From: Rhizobium sp. 11515TR
Lineage (GTDB): Bacteria > Pseudomonadota > Alphaproteobacteria > Rhizobiales > Rhizobiaceae
Length of the DNA stretch: 64,000 nt
Assembly: GCF_002277895.1 (NCBI RefSeq)
Contig: NZ_CP022999.1
Span: 806,001-870,000 of the forward strand
Direction of reading: 5' to 3'
Shown here: one piece after another, positions 18,371-27,365 of the stretch
Layout of the letters: each line of letters starts with the position of its first letter
Position numbering within the stretch: the stretch's first letter is position 1
Notes under the pieces: model-generated
Told to the model about the DNA's origin: nothing
Databases searched by the model: none
The model's input: only the letters and a program-made list of their open reading frames with translations
Program-made: the position numbers and the translations under genes

Positions 18371-18702
18371 AAATCTGAGGCAGTGAATGATCGGCCCGCT
18401 TCCTTCAACGAAGCGGGCCGATTGCCGTTATGTCACAAAAAGACGCTGACGTCCCGCAAGGCTGATCATTGCCAACTCTGCCGGCGCAAGCAGTCACGCT
18501 CGACCGAACGATCTGAGACGCTGAATTTCCAAGGAAAAGGCTGCTCGCCTTTGACATAGGACTCTTTTTGTCCAAACTCTGCCTTTGTGATGGTACAAAT
18601 AGCGCCGGAGCCGATTGAAACGGTCGGGCGGGACGTTTAAACCGCGCGAGCGATATCAGCGGCCAGGCCTTAAAACAGGAATAAGCGGCGGCAGGAGTTG
18701 GG
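18371..18702. other. 332-base gap: terminator, then no recognisable gene
   Basis: After the hairpin at 18390-18422 I see no supported gene. A TTGACA-like box lies near 18553, about 150 bases before the J-domain gene, and could be part of its promoter, but the matching -10 is not convincing. Confidence 0.4.
18390..18422 (+). terminator. Terminator hairpin after the DegP gene
   Basis: ATCGGCCCGCTT (18390-18401) pairs perfectly with AAGCGGGCCGAT (18411-18422) over a 9-base loop. The downstream sequence is only mildly T-rich. Confidence 0.7.
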
Positions 18703-19332
18703 GTGACTGATCCATACGATATTCTCGGCGTTGCGCGCGATGCGGGCGAAGAGCAGATCAAGGCGGCTTATCGCAAGCGCGCGAAGGCAGCCCATCCGGA
18801 TTCCGGCGGCGATACCGACGCTTTCGCGCAGCTGCAGAAGGCCTACGAGCTTCTTCTCGACCCCGTTCGCCGCAAGGTGTTCGACGATACCGGCTATGAT
18901 GTCGAACTGACCGATGCCGTCGACTTGCAGGCACTGGTCGCCATTGAAAAGCTGATTACCGAGATAGTGCTGGACGAGCGGGAACCCGGCACATTCGATC
19001 CGGTCGCCAAGATGCGGGCGAGCCTTCTGGAAGAAATTCGCAAGGCGAATTTCAGCAAGAGCGAGCTCGAGCGACACTCCAATCGCATCGGCCTTCATCT
19101 CGACCGACTCGGCAAGCGCCCCGGCAAGGACGTCGTCGGCCACATGCTGCGTGCCCGCATCAAAGCGATCGCCACCGCCATCAGCGAAACGGAAGCGAAG
19201 ATCGGCGCCAGCGAACGCGCCTGCGACATGCTCGAAGGCTATCTTTACGAGATGAACGAGCCTCTGGATGAAGCCGATGCTGCTCCCGAAATCGAATGGG
19301 ACGAGCCAAGGGTCCGTTCGGCCGCGCAGTGA
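18703..19332 (+). CDS. J-domain (DnaJ-like) protein
   Basis: A 209-residue protein with GTG start and AGGAG upstream. Residues 1-65 form a J-domain with PYDILGV, AAYRKRAKAAHPD (HPD at 31-33) and AFAQLQKAYELLLDPVRRKVFD. It lacks the glycine-rich and zinc-finger regions of DnaJ, so it is a class III co-chaperone that should stimulate an Hsp70. The charged helical C-terminus (70-209) is not recognised and may choose the client. Confidence 0.85.
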   Translation: MTDPYDILGVARDAGEEQIKAAYRKRAKAAHPDSGGDTDAFAQLQKAYELLLDPVRRKVFDDTGYDVELTDAVDLQALVAIEKLITEIVLDEREPGTFDPVAKMRASLLEEIRKANFSKSELERHSNRIGLHLDRLGKRPGKDVVGHMLRARIKAIATAISETEAKIGASERACDMLEGYLYEMNEPLDEADAAPEIEWDEPRVRSAAQ

Positions 19333-19558
19333 AGGCGGCAGTTTTCACCGCTCTGAAGAGATAAAATTCGCGTTTCCCTTGATCGCGGGATCACTTTCAG
19401 CAACGCAATGTTGCAATGCAACAATTCTCCCTAGACAAATCGAGGGGCTGGCCTAGATCAAGCATCCAACACGCCGTCCTGCTCCATCGAATGATGGCGA
19501 AGCGGCAATAGCGGGCGCCGGGACTCCGGCATCCGCTGCAGATCTAAAACGGCGAGGT

Positions 19559-21055
19559 ATGCGATTGCTGGCGTCCGAAGCGGATGAAGTCGTCTTTGAA
19601 CATCTGAGCGAAAACCGGTCACGGGCCGCATTGAGGGGCGCTTTCTGGTCGGCGCTGGATACCCTTATTCCGACGGCACTCAACAGCCTTGTCTTCGTCG
19701 TCACCTCCCGTTTCCTTCTGCCGCAGGATTTCGGCCTGGTAGCGCTCGCCTTCGCCATCGTCAGTTTCGCCTCCGGCTTCGGCCCGACGGCCTTCGGCGA
19801 GGCACTGATCCAGCAGAAATCCATTCGGCGCAGCCATCTCGATACGGTCTTCTGGCTGTCCTTCGTCTCCGCAGCCATCCTTTATGCCGCGCTGTTTCTG
19901 CTTTCGCCGTTTCTCGCCCATTGGCTAGGACATGACGATATCGTCAAGCTGCTGCTGATCATCGGCCTCAAAATCTTCTTCGACATGATGATCATCGTGC
20001 CCAATGCCCTGATCGGCCGCACGATGTCCTTCCATCTTGCTGCGGCCCGCACCGCGATCGCCACCTCTGTTTCGGCGGTCATCTGTCTCTCGCTGGTTTT
20101 CGCCGGTTTCGGCCTATGGGCGCTTGCGATCGCCCAGATCGCCGCGCCCGCCGCCGCCTGCATCGCCGCGTTCTGGGGCGCGAAATGGCTGCCTGGCTTC
20201 AGGGTAAAGCTCTCGAGTCTGCGCGAACTGCTGCATTACGGCATCTTCGCCTCGGGTAACCGCTTTCTCCAGACCATGAATCTCGACCAGCTGATCATCG
20301 GCACGCTGGTAAGCCCGGCCGCTCTCGGTATCTATAATTTCGCCCGGCGGCTCTACGAGATGCTCAACAATGTCGTGGCGGGCGGGCTGAATTCGGTCAG
20401 CCACGTGCTGCTCTCCTCACTGCAGCATGATCGGGAGAAGGTGCGCGAAGCCTTCCTCATGGCGACCTTCGGTTGCTCGCTGGTGTCCTTTCCGGCCTTC
20501 ATGGGGCTGGCCGCGGTGGCCGACGATGCCATTCCGCTGATCTTCGGGCCGCACTGGGCTGCCGCCGTCTGGCCGGTTCGCTTTTTCTGCGTCATCGGCC
20601 TGATGGCCGGCATCGGCATCATCCAGGCCTCCTTGATCACCAGCCAGGGCAGATCCGACTGGTGGTTCTACTATCAGCTAGTGCGCAACATCGTCTCGAT
20701 CCTCACGGTACTCGTTCTTCACCAATATGGCGTGGCGGCCGTCGTCTTCGGGCTCATGGTCGGCGTGCTGCTGCTTTGGCCGGTGACGCTATGGATGGTC
20801 TCGCGGTTGATCGGCCTCAGCATTGCGGAATATTTCGGCCAGTTCCTGCGGCCCATAGCTGCCTATCTCGGCATGCTCGTCGCCGTCTTGGCAATCTCGT
20901 CGGCCTTGATCGACCGGCCCCTTGCCGAACGCCTCGTCTGCGAAGTCCTGGTCGGAGGCCTCGCCTATTCGGGCCTCATCCTTCTTCTATGCAGGGAAAG
21001 GGTCCTCTTCCTCGTGCGGACGACACTGCAAGGTCGCCGCGCAAGAGCCCGGTAG
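19559..21055 (+). CDS. Polysaccharide flippase (PST/Wzx-type)
   Basis: A 498-residue membrane protein with about 12-14 hydrophobic segments. It opens with RGAFWSALDTLIPTALNSL and RFLLPQDFGLVALA, typical of the oligosaccharide-flippase family that moves lipid-linked sugar repeats across the inner membrane. A glycosyltransferase and an acyltransferase gene follow on the same strand. This suggests a small surface-polysaccharide locus, although no polymerase or priming transferase is present. Confidence 0.87.
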   Translation: MRLLASEADEVVFEHLSENRSRAALRGAFWSALDTLIPTALNSLVFVVTSRFLLPQDFGLVALAFAIVSFASGFGPTAFGEALIQQKSIRRSHLDTVFWLSFVSAAILYAALFLLSPFLAHWLGHDDIVKLLLIIGLKIFFDMMIIVPNALIGRTMSFHLAAARTAIATSVSAVICLSLVFAGFGLWALAIAQIAAPAAACIAAFWGAKWLPGFRVKLSSLRELLHYGIFASGNRFLQTMNLDQLIIGTLVSPAALGIYNFARRLYEMLNNVVAGGLNSVSHVLLSSLQHDREKVREAFLMATFGCSLVSFPAFMGLAAVADDAIPLIFGPHWAAAVWPVRFFCVIGLMAGIGIIQASLITSQGRSDWWFYYQLVRNIVSILTVLVLHQYGVAAVVFGLMVGVLLLWPVTLWMVSRLIGLSIAEYFGQFLRPIAAYLGMLVAVLAISSALIDRPLAERLVCEVLVGGLAYSGLILLLCRERVLFLVRTTLQGRRARAR

Positions 21056-21146
21056 CAAGAATCGTGGCCATCGGATCGAAGCATGGCATTCCACATGGGG
21101 CCTTCGATCCCTGCGGTAGCAATAGCAAATGTCGGAAAGGCGCCTC

Positions 21147-21962
21147 ATGACACTGGTTACGTTCATCATTCCCGTTCGCCATCAGGCCAATTCCAACGAT
21201 TGGCCAGCGCTGAAACGGCGGCTGTCGCAAACGATCGCATCGATCGCCGGGCAAGCCAACAAGAACTGGCGCGGCGTGGTCGTCGCCAATGAAGGCGCCG
21301 ATCTCCCGGATCTGCCGCCGAATTTTACAGCGGAACGCGTGACCTTCCCGCCGAACCAGCTGCACGACATCGATGGCGCTGACCGCGAAAAAGTTTATGA
21401 TGCGTTCCGGCTGGACAAGGGCCGCCGCGTTCTGAGCGGCATGTTGTCCGCGCGCGACACGCGTTTCTTCATGATCGTCGACGACGATGATTTCGTCAGC
21501 GCCAATATCGTCGATTTCGCCGCCAGAAATCCCGACGCCAACGGCTGGAAAATCGATCGCGGCTATCTCTGGAACGAAGGCGGCCGGCTGCTTATGCATC
21601 ACAACGATTTCGCCAATTTTTGCGGGACATCACTGATCATCCGCTCCGATCTCTATTGCCTGCCGGCGACCTTCGAGGATGCCGAGGTCGATTATATCAA
21701 ATCCATGCTCGGCAGCCATGTGCGCATCGGCAAGCTGCTTGCAGACGCCGGCGCGCCGCTCGGCTCGCTGCCTTTCCGCGGCGCGATCTATCGGGTCGGC
21801 CATGCCGGCGCCCACAGCAAATCCTCCAATCTCATCAGGACCCATTTCCTGAACCGGTCGGTGCTGACAAGCCCCCGCCAGTTCCTGGGCAATCTTTCGC
21901 GGGTGCGCCCCCTTGATCGAAATTTGAGAAACGAATTCTTCGGCGTGCGCGCCGCCGGATAG
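21147..21962 (+). CDS. Family-2-like glycosyltransferase
   Basis: About 271 residues from the ATG at 21147, which has GGAAAGG 6 bases upstream; an ATG at 21129 is less well placed. It begins VTFIIPVRHQ, the entry strand of GT-A enzymes, and has FFMIVDDDDFVS (near residue 110) as the metal-binding acidic motif. It should transfer an activated sugar at the cytoplasmic face. The gap after the flippase gene is 91 bases. Donor and acceptor are unknown. Confidence 0.75.
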   Translation: MTLVTFIIPVRHQANSNDWPALKRRLSQTIASIAGQANKNWRGVVVANEGADLPDLPPNFTAERVTFPPNQLHDIDGADREKVYDAFRLDKGRRVLSGMLSARDTRFFMIVDDDDFVSANIVDFAARNPDANGWKIDRGYLWNEGGRLLMHHNDFANFCGTSLIIRSDLYCLPATFEDAEVDYIKSMLGSHVRIGKLLADAGAPLGSLPFRGAIYRVGHAGAHSKSSNLIRTHFLNRSVLTSPRQFLGNLSRVRPLDRNLRNEFFGVRAAG

Positions 21963-22000
21963 CTTAGGCGTAACCTTTTCCCCCAATGAGGTTCCGATCA

Positions 22001-23071
22001 ATGCCGGCTGATGCAACGAGACACAGATATGCCGCCTTGGATGCGATGCGCGGCCTGGCTGCCTTCGCCGTTGTCGTCTATCACCTCGACAGGCCCTATG
22101 CGCCTTCGGCCTACATCGCCGTCGATTTCTTCTTCGTGCTCAGCGGCTTCGTCATCGCCAGAGCCTATGGTGAAAAGCTCGCCGGCGGCATGACGGTGCT
22201 GGCCTTCATGAAGGCACGATACGCGCGTCTCTATCCGCTCTTCCTCATCGGCAGCGTCTACGGGCTCGTGCAATTGCTGCTGCACTGGCAGGCATCGGGT
22301 GTTGGGCGGGCCGATCTTGCCGCAAGCATCCTGACCACCGTCTTCATGCTGCCTTCTCCAAGCTTTCTGACGCGGTCGGCCGGATACATCGTGGCGCTCT
22401 ACCCGCTGAATGGTCCCGCCTGGTCGCTGTTCTGGGAGCTGTTGGCCAATCTGGTATTCGCACTGGTGCTGTTCAGGCTGAAAACGCGGAGCCTCATCCT
22501 CATTGCCGCCGCATCTCTGGCGATGCTGATCGTCTCGGTTTTTTTCCACAAATCGCTCGATCTCGGCTGGGAATGGCACTCTGTGGATGGCGGCCTTGCC
22601 CGCGTCTTCTTTTCCTTCACGCTCGGGATGATCATCTACCGGCTTCGAAGCAGCACCGCGATTGGCTGGACCATGAACAGCTATGCCGCCCTGCTGCCCA
22701 TTGCCGTGATCTTAATCTTGCTGTTTCTCCCCACCTATTCGCTGAAATATGCGCTTATCTTCTGCATCCTGATCTCGCCGCTCATCGTCCTTGCCGGCAC
22801 CATGCTCGAACTGCCGGAGAGGCTGCAGCGGCTCGGAATCTTTCTCGGCTATCTCTCCTACCCGATCTACATGTGCCATCGCGGCTTTACTGAGATCTAC
22901 GGGCATCTGATGCGCAATATCCACTTGCCGCAGCCCATCTACATCGCGATCTATCTCGTCGCAATTTCCGTCATTTCGCTCATCTCGGCCAAGCTTGCGA
23001 CTATTCTTGTCAAATACGCGTCCTCTTTGAAGGACGCGCCTAAAAGGCTGGGCGCGACTTCAAGCCAGTAG
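22001..23071 (+). CDS. Acyltransferase-3 (OafA/ExoZ-like) membrane protein
   Basis: About 356 residues from ATG 22001, with GAGG 9 bases upstream; an in-frame ATG lies at 21986. The N-terminus RYAALDAMRGLAAFAVVVYH with its conserved arginine and histidine, then AVDFFFVLSGFV and RYARLYPLFL, identifies the membrane acyltransferase-3 family that O-acylates sugars. Around ten membrane helices are visible. With the flippase and glycosyltransferase it probably decorates a surface polysaccharide. It ends 10 bases from the convergent MocR gene. Confidence 0.87.
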   Translation: MPADATRHRYAALDAMRGLAAFAVVVYHLDRPYAPSAYIAVDFFFVLSGFVIARAYGEKLAGGMTVLAFMKARYARLYPLFLIGSVYGLVQLLLHWQASGVGRADLAASILTTVFMLPSPSFLTRSAGYIVALYPLNGPAWSLFWELLANLVFALVLFRLKTRSLILIAAASLAMLIVSVFFHKSLDLGWEWHSVDGGLARVFFSFTLGMIIYRLRSSTAIGWTMNSYAALLPIAVILILLFLPTYSLKYALIFCILISPLIVLAGTMLELPERLQRLGIFLGYLSYPIYMCHRGFTEIYGHLMRNIHLPQPIYIAIYLVAISVISLISAKLATILVKYASSLKDAPKRLGATSSQ

Positions 23072-23080
23072 CATTGCCGT

Positions 23081-24409
23081 TCACGTGTGGACGGCGGCAA
23101 GTGCGATGGCATCCGCAACATATTCGCGCCGTTCCAAGAGTTTGGCCGTCGCGACACGCAAATGGCTGCTGGGCAGGATCGAAAACTTGGCACCGGGATG
23201 CACTGCAATGCCCCGGGCGGCAAGCGTCACCATTGCGAAGGGCTCCGACGAGACCGGCACCCAGGCACATAGTCCTTCTCCATGCCACGCATCGACGCCG
23301 CGCTCGCGAAGCGCATCGATGAGGCCTGCGCGGCGTTCCCGATAGGTCCTGCGGGCATGATTCAGGCACGATGCCGTCGCTGGATCGCGCAGCAGCCAAG
23401 CAGCCGCCGCCTGCAGAATACGGCTGGTCCAGCCGGAACTGAAGCTGCGATAGGACTGGATCTGATCGACGATCGCCCTTGAGCTCGACAAGACCGCGAG
23501 GCGTAGGTCCGGCCCGTGCGTTTTCGAAAATGACAGGATATGGATAACCCGATCGGGAAAGAGATGCCCGAGGGAATGGCGCGGCGCGATCGAGATATCG
23601 CCGATACCATCGTCTTCCACGATCAAAGTATCCTTGTCGCGAAGAATCTCCGCGATCCCTATCATACGTCCCGGGCTCACGCTCTGGCCCGTGACGGAAT
23701 GGATGCGCGGCTGAAAGATGAAGGCGACCGGGCGATATTTCAGCGCGTCCTCCAGCGAGGCCGGCAGCGGGCCTTCTTCATCGCATTTCACCGGAATGAT
23801 GCGGGCGCCCCGGTCCTCGAGAATATCGAGAAGCCGCATGCCCGTGGGGTCCTCGATCGCAACAGCAGCACCAGGCATGACAAGAGCGTTGATCAGGGTG
23901 TAGACGGCATTGTAGCCGCCATTGGTCGCCAGGAACGCCTCCGGCTCGTAAGGCCACGTCTTCCTGACCTGCTCCTCCAGCTCCGGCAGGATCCGGCTGC
24001 GTTCATAGCTGTTGAGATTTTCTGCCGAGGCGCCATAGGCCATCGCCACCTCCAGCTTTGGCAGCAGCCGGACATCGGGAACGGCTGCCGTCAGATTGAG
24101 GGCATCGGAACCGTAGTCGCCGACACTTGCCAGCCGCGCCGGCTTGGCGACGAAGCGGTCGCCGCTGACCCATGTGCCATTCCTGCCGCGTCCGCTGATG
24201 ATCTTCTGACGTCTGAGTTCGCTCCAGGCTTCCGACAGGGTTGCCGGGCTCACGCCAAGGACAAAGGCGAGGTCGCGGATCGGCGGCAGCTTGGTACCAA
24301 CAGGCAGAGCACCGGCGCGAATGAGCGCGCTCGTTTCGAGCGCGATGCCACGGATGGTCCGATCGCTCAATTGTGAGGCAAACCATTCCGCATCCCGCTC
24401 TTCGCCCAT
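23081..24409 (-). CDS. MocR-type regulator (GntR winged helix + aminotransferase fold)
   Basis: About 442 residues from ATG 24409; the frame remains open to 24469 but the N-terminus fits better at MGEERDAEW. Residues 10-75 form the GntR helix-turn-helix (LPPIRDLAFVLGVSPATLSEAWSELRRQ). The remainder is a fold-type-I aminotransferase domain with GGYNAVYTLINAL, VEDDGIGDI and the PLP lysine in SFSKTHGPDLR. MocR proteins sense PLP plus an amino compound. It is divergent from a transport and hydrolase operon, and an 11-bp inverted repeat lies between. Confidence 0.9.
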   Translation of the reverse strand: MGEERDAEWFASQLSDRTIRGIALETSALIRAGALPVGTKLPPIRDLAFVLGVSPATLSEAWSELRRQKIISGRGRNGTWVSGDRFVAKPARLASVGDYGSDALNLTAAVPDVRLLPKLEVAMAYGASAENLNSYERSRILPELEEQVRKTWPYEPEAFLATNGGYNAVYTLINALVMPGAAVAIEDPTGMRLLDILEDRGARIIPVKCDEEGPLPASLEDALKYRPVAFIFQPRIHSVTGQSVSPGRMIGIAEILRDKDTLIVEDDGIGDISIAPRHSLGHLFPDRVIHILSFSKTHGPDLRLAVLSSSRAIVDQIQSYRSFSSGWTSRILQAAAAWLLRDPATASCLNHARRTYRERRAGLIDALRERGVDAWHGEGLCAWVPVSSEPFAMVTLAARGIAVHPGAKFSILPSSHLRVATAKLLERREYVADAIALAAVHT

Positions 24410-24424
24410 GTTCGCACCATTTTT

Positions 24425-24470
24425 AATGTTCAATAACGTAATAACATTTGATCGACTTATATTGAACATT
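24425..24470. promoter_or_regulatory. Inverted-repeat operator between the MocR gene and the transport operon
   Basis: AATGTTCAATA (24425-24435) and TATTGAACATT (24460-24470) are perfect 11-bp inverted repeats with centres 35 bases apart. They sit in the 100-base divergent promoter region, so both may be bound by the MocR protein on one face of the helix. Confidence 0.55.
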
Positions 24471-24509
24471 TACTCGTTAAGAAAACAAGTTTTCCCGCGA
24501 GTGAATTTC

Positions 24510-25487
24510 ATGCCCCTTACTCTCCGCCTTGCCCTTCGCGATTGGGACTACATGACCCCCCTGGTCCTGGGCGATGTCTCCTCCCCGAAACTCGACATCA
24601 AGGTGGACCGGGTCGGCACGCTGGTCTCGCATGTCGGCAAGAGCGACACCTATGATGCCGCCGAAACTTCGTTCAGCCGCTACACGCAGATGCGCATCGA
24701 TGGCGACGACAGCGTGGTCGGCATTCCAAACTTCATCATGCGCGGCTTCCGTCACCGCTGCGTCATCACCACCAAGGACAGCCCGATCACGAGCTTCGCC
24801 CAATTGGCCGGCAAGCGTATCGGCGTCACTGGCTGGCGGGACTCCGGCAATACCTGGACGCGGGCAGCGCTGCGCCGTGAAGGCGTCGGCGTCGAAGATG
24901 CCATGTGGTATGCCGGCCGCCTCACTGAAGCCCATCCGATCACCGACCGCCTCGACGGCTTCGGCCGCCCCGGCCGCATCGAGGCGGCACCCGGCGAAAG
25001 GCCGATGGTGGAGCAGCTGAAGGAAGGGCTGCTTGATGCGATCTTCACGCCCTTCATGCCGGACGGCTATTTCGCCGGCAATTCCGGCTTTCGCCAGCTG
25101 CTGCCGGATTTTCGCTCTGCCGAGCATCGCTATTTTGCCGATGTGGGCTATGTACCGGGTATGCACCTGATCGGTTTCAAGGCGGAGTTTGTCGCCGAGC
25201 ATCCCTGGGTCATGGCCGAACTGAGCGCGCTCATCGATGAATCGCAGCGTGTCTGGCTGAGCAAGCGGCGCAAATATGCCGACACCACGCCCTTTATGCT
25301 CGATGAGCTGTTGAAATCGGCAGCCGAGCTGCCGGAAGGGTGGGATGCGAGCGGCTTTGCCGCCAACCGCAAGATGATCGCGGATTTCGCCGGGGAGCTG
25401 CATGTGCAGGGCATCCTGCCGCGGCTGATGACGCCGGAGGAACTCTTCCCGTTCGATGTCGACGGCAGCCGGACGAGCGCTGCCTGA
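24510..25487 (+). CDS. Periplasmic-binding-fold protein, 4,5-dihydroxyphthalate decarboxylase-like
   Basis: About 325 residues from ATG 24510; GTG 24501 is an alternative and neither has a strong ribosome site. No signal peptide is present. The opening LTLRLALRDWDYMTPLVLGDV, then AAETSFSRYTQM and KRIGVTGWRDSGNTWTRAALRREGV, resemble Pht5-type decarboxylases and NMT1-type binding proteins. It may be a cytoplasmic enzyme of an aromatic or carboxylic acid route rather than a transporter part. It is first in the operon with the amino-acid ABC genes. Confidence 0.65.
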   Translation: MPLTLRLALRDWDYMTPLVLGDVSSPKLDIKVDRVGTLVSHVGKSDTYDAAETSFSRYTQMRIDGDDSVVGIPNFIMRGFRHRCVITTKDSPITSFAQLAGKRIGVTGWRDSGNTWTRAALRREGVGVEDAMWYAGRLTEAHPITDRLDGFGRPGRIEAAPGERPMVEQLKEGLLDAIFTPFMPDGYFAGNSGFRQLLPDFRSAEHRYFADVGYVPGMHLIGFKAEFVAEHPWVMAELSALIDESQRVWLSKRRKYADTTPFMLDELLKSAAELPEGWDASGFAANRKMIADFAGELHVQGILPRLMTPEELFPFDVDGSRTSAA

Positions 25488-25533
25488 CCACCGCCTCAAA
25501 AATCAGAGACACAAAGCAAAAAGGGGAATGAAC

Positions 25534-26424
25534 ATGTCGCTGAAGAAAATGACCTACGTCGCCCTCGCAAGCCTGATGATGTCGGGCGCCGCCTTCGCCG
25601 AGGATGCCAGCCTGCCCAAACTTTCGGTCAACAAGGACCTGCAGGCCAAGCTGCCGGAAGCCATCCGCACATCGGGCAAGATGATCTCCGTCAATAACGG
25701 CTCTTTCCCTCCCTACGAGATCGTCACCGGCACCAAGCTGACGGGCGCCAGCGCCGATCTGACCGACGCGATCGGCGAAGTGCTTGGCGTGAAGATCGAG
25801 CATGAGAGCGTCAGCGGCCTGCCCGCCATCCTCGCCGGCATCAATTCCGGGCGCTATCAGTTCGCCTTCGGCCCGATCGGCGATTTCAAGAGCCGCGAGG
25901 AAGCCAATGATTTCGTCGACTGGGTACAGGAGTTCGTGGTCTTCGCCGTCCAGAAGGGCAACCCGAAGGGGATTACCTCGCTCGACAGTGCCTGCGGCCA
26001 GCGCATCGCCGTCATGGCCGGCGGATCGGCCGAAAAGGTGATCCAGGTGCAGGCCGAGAAGTGCAAGACTGATGGCAAGGGTGCAATCGAGGTCCAGTCC
26101 TTCACAGACCAGCCGAGCTCGATCCTCGCCGTCCGCTCCAAGCGCTCCGACGCCTTCTTCTCCTCGCAGGCGCCGCTCACCTACTTTGTCTCGCAAGCGA
26201 ACGGCCAGCTGGAGCTCACCGGCGTCGGCCAGAAGAACGGCTTCGAAGATCTCTATCAGGGCGCCGTCGTGCCGAAGGGCTCGCCGCTCGGCCCAATTCT
26301 GAAGGATGCCGTCAAACTTCTCATGGACAATGGCACCTATGCCGCCATCATGAAGAAATGGGGCCTTGAGAACAACATGATCAAGGAACCGGGTATCAAT
26401 CTTGGCGGGACATTGCCGAAATGA
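25534..26424 (+). CDS. Polar amino-acid ABC transporter substrate-binding protein
   Basis: About 296 residues from ATG 25534, preceded by AAGGGG at 7 bases; ATG 25528 is too close to that site. The signal peptide MSLKKMTYVALASLMMSGAAFA is clear. The family-3 pattern follows: GSFPPYEIVTG, LTGASADLTDAIGEVLGVKIE, then a C-terminal NGTYAAIMKKWGL. It binds a polar amino acid or related compound in the periplasm. The permease gene overlaps its stop by ATGA, so translation is coupled. Confidence 0.9.
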   Translation: MSLKKMTYVALASLMMSGAAFAEDASLPKLSVNKDLQAKLPEAIRTSGKMISVNNGSFPPYEIVTGTKLTGASADLTDAIGEVLGVKIEHESVSGLPAILAGINSGRYQFAFGPIGDFKSREEANDFVDWVQEFVVFAVQKGNPKGITSLDSACGQRIAVMAGGSAEKVIQVQAEKCKTDGKGAIEVQSFTDQPSSILAVRSKRSDAFFSSQAPLTYFVSQANGQLELTGVGQKNGFEDLYQGAVVPKGSPLGPILKDAVKLLMDNGTYAAIMKKWGLENNMIKEPGINLGGTLPK

Positions 26425-27365
26425 GTAGGAACACCGGAAACATCGCATCGCCTTCAGGCGATGCGTCGGAACGGGATGTGGCAAATGCCCACACACCGTT
26501 CCCGAAGGGTCGTGTGGCGGCCTGGATCGTTACCCTTGCGATCGCGGCCTATTGGGCCTGGTCGGTCGCCCACAATGAAAACTTCGGCTGGCATGTCGTC
26601 GCACAGTATTTCTTCGATCCGGTCGTCATCAGCGGCCTGTATGTTTCGCTCGGGCTGACCGTCGTCGCCATGGTGCTCGGCATCGTCTTCGGCCTGTTGC
26701 TGGCGATTGCCCGCATGTCGAAGGACACGCTGGCAAGCACGCTCGCCTCGCTGTTCATCTGGTTCTTCCGCGGCACGCCGCTGCTCGTGCAGCTGATCTT
26801 CTGGTACAATCTTTCGACGCTTTTCCCGACGCTATCGATCGGCATTCCCTTCGGCCCGACCTTCGTCAGCTGGGATACCAATTCCGTCATCAGCCCGATG
26901 ACGGCGGCGATCGCCGGCCTGGCGCTGAACGAAGCCGCCTATATGGCCGAAATCATCCGTGGCGGCCTGCTTTCGGTCGATAGGGGCCAGTTCGAGACCG
27001 CCGAAGCCTTCGGCATGACGAGAAGCCGGGCTCTTCGCCGCATCATCATCCCGCAGGCCATGCGCTCCATCGTGCCACCAACCGGCAACCAGCTCATCAG
27101 CATGATCAAGGCGACCTCGCTCGTCAGTGTCATCGCCATGGCAGACCTGCTCTATTCCGTGCAGTCGATCTACAACCGCACCTTCGAAGTCATCCCGATG
27201 CTGCTCGTCGCCGTCATCTGGTATCTGCTGATCACTTCGGTGCTTAATATCGGCCAGAGCTATATCGAGCGCCATTATAGCCGCGCCGACCGCCGCTCCG
27301 GTGGGACCAAGGCGGTAACGGAGGATGCGCCGGCACTCCTGCCGGTTCAGGAGGCGGCCCAATGA
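26421..27365 (+). CDS. Amino-acid ABC transporter permease (HisM type)
   Basis: A 314-residue inner-membrane protein. The hydrophilic N-terminal 30 residues precede five or more helices. FFRGTPLLVQLIFWYN and the EAA loop LNEAAYMAEIIRGG with GQFETAEAFGMTRSRALRRIIIPQAMR mark the HisM/GlnP family. Starts and stops overlap by 4 bases with both the binding-protein gene and the ATPase gene. Confidence 0.92.
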   Translation: MSRNTGNIASPSGDASERDVANAHTPFPKGRVAAWIVTLAIAAYWAWSVAHNENFGWHVVAQYFFDPVVISGLYVSLGLTVVAMVLGIVFGLLLAIARMSKDTLASTLASLFIWFFRGTPLLVQLIFWYNLSTLFPTLSIGIPFGPTFVSWDTNSVISPMTAAIAGLALNEAAYMAEIIRGGLLSVDRGQFETAEAFGMTRSRALRRIIIPQAMRSIVPPTGNQLISMIKATSLVSVIAMADLLYSVQSIYNRTFEVIPMLLVAVIWYLLITSVLNIGQSYIERHYSRADRRSGGTKAVTEDAPALLPVQEAAQ

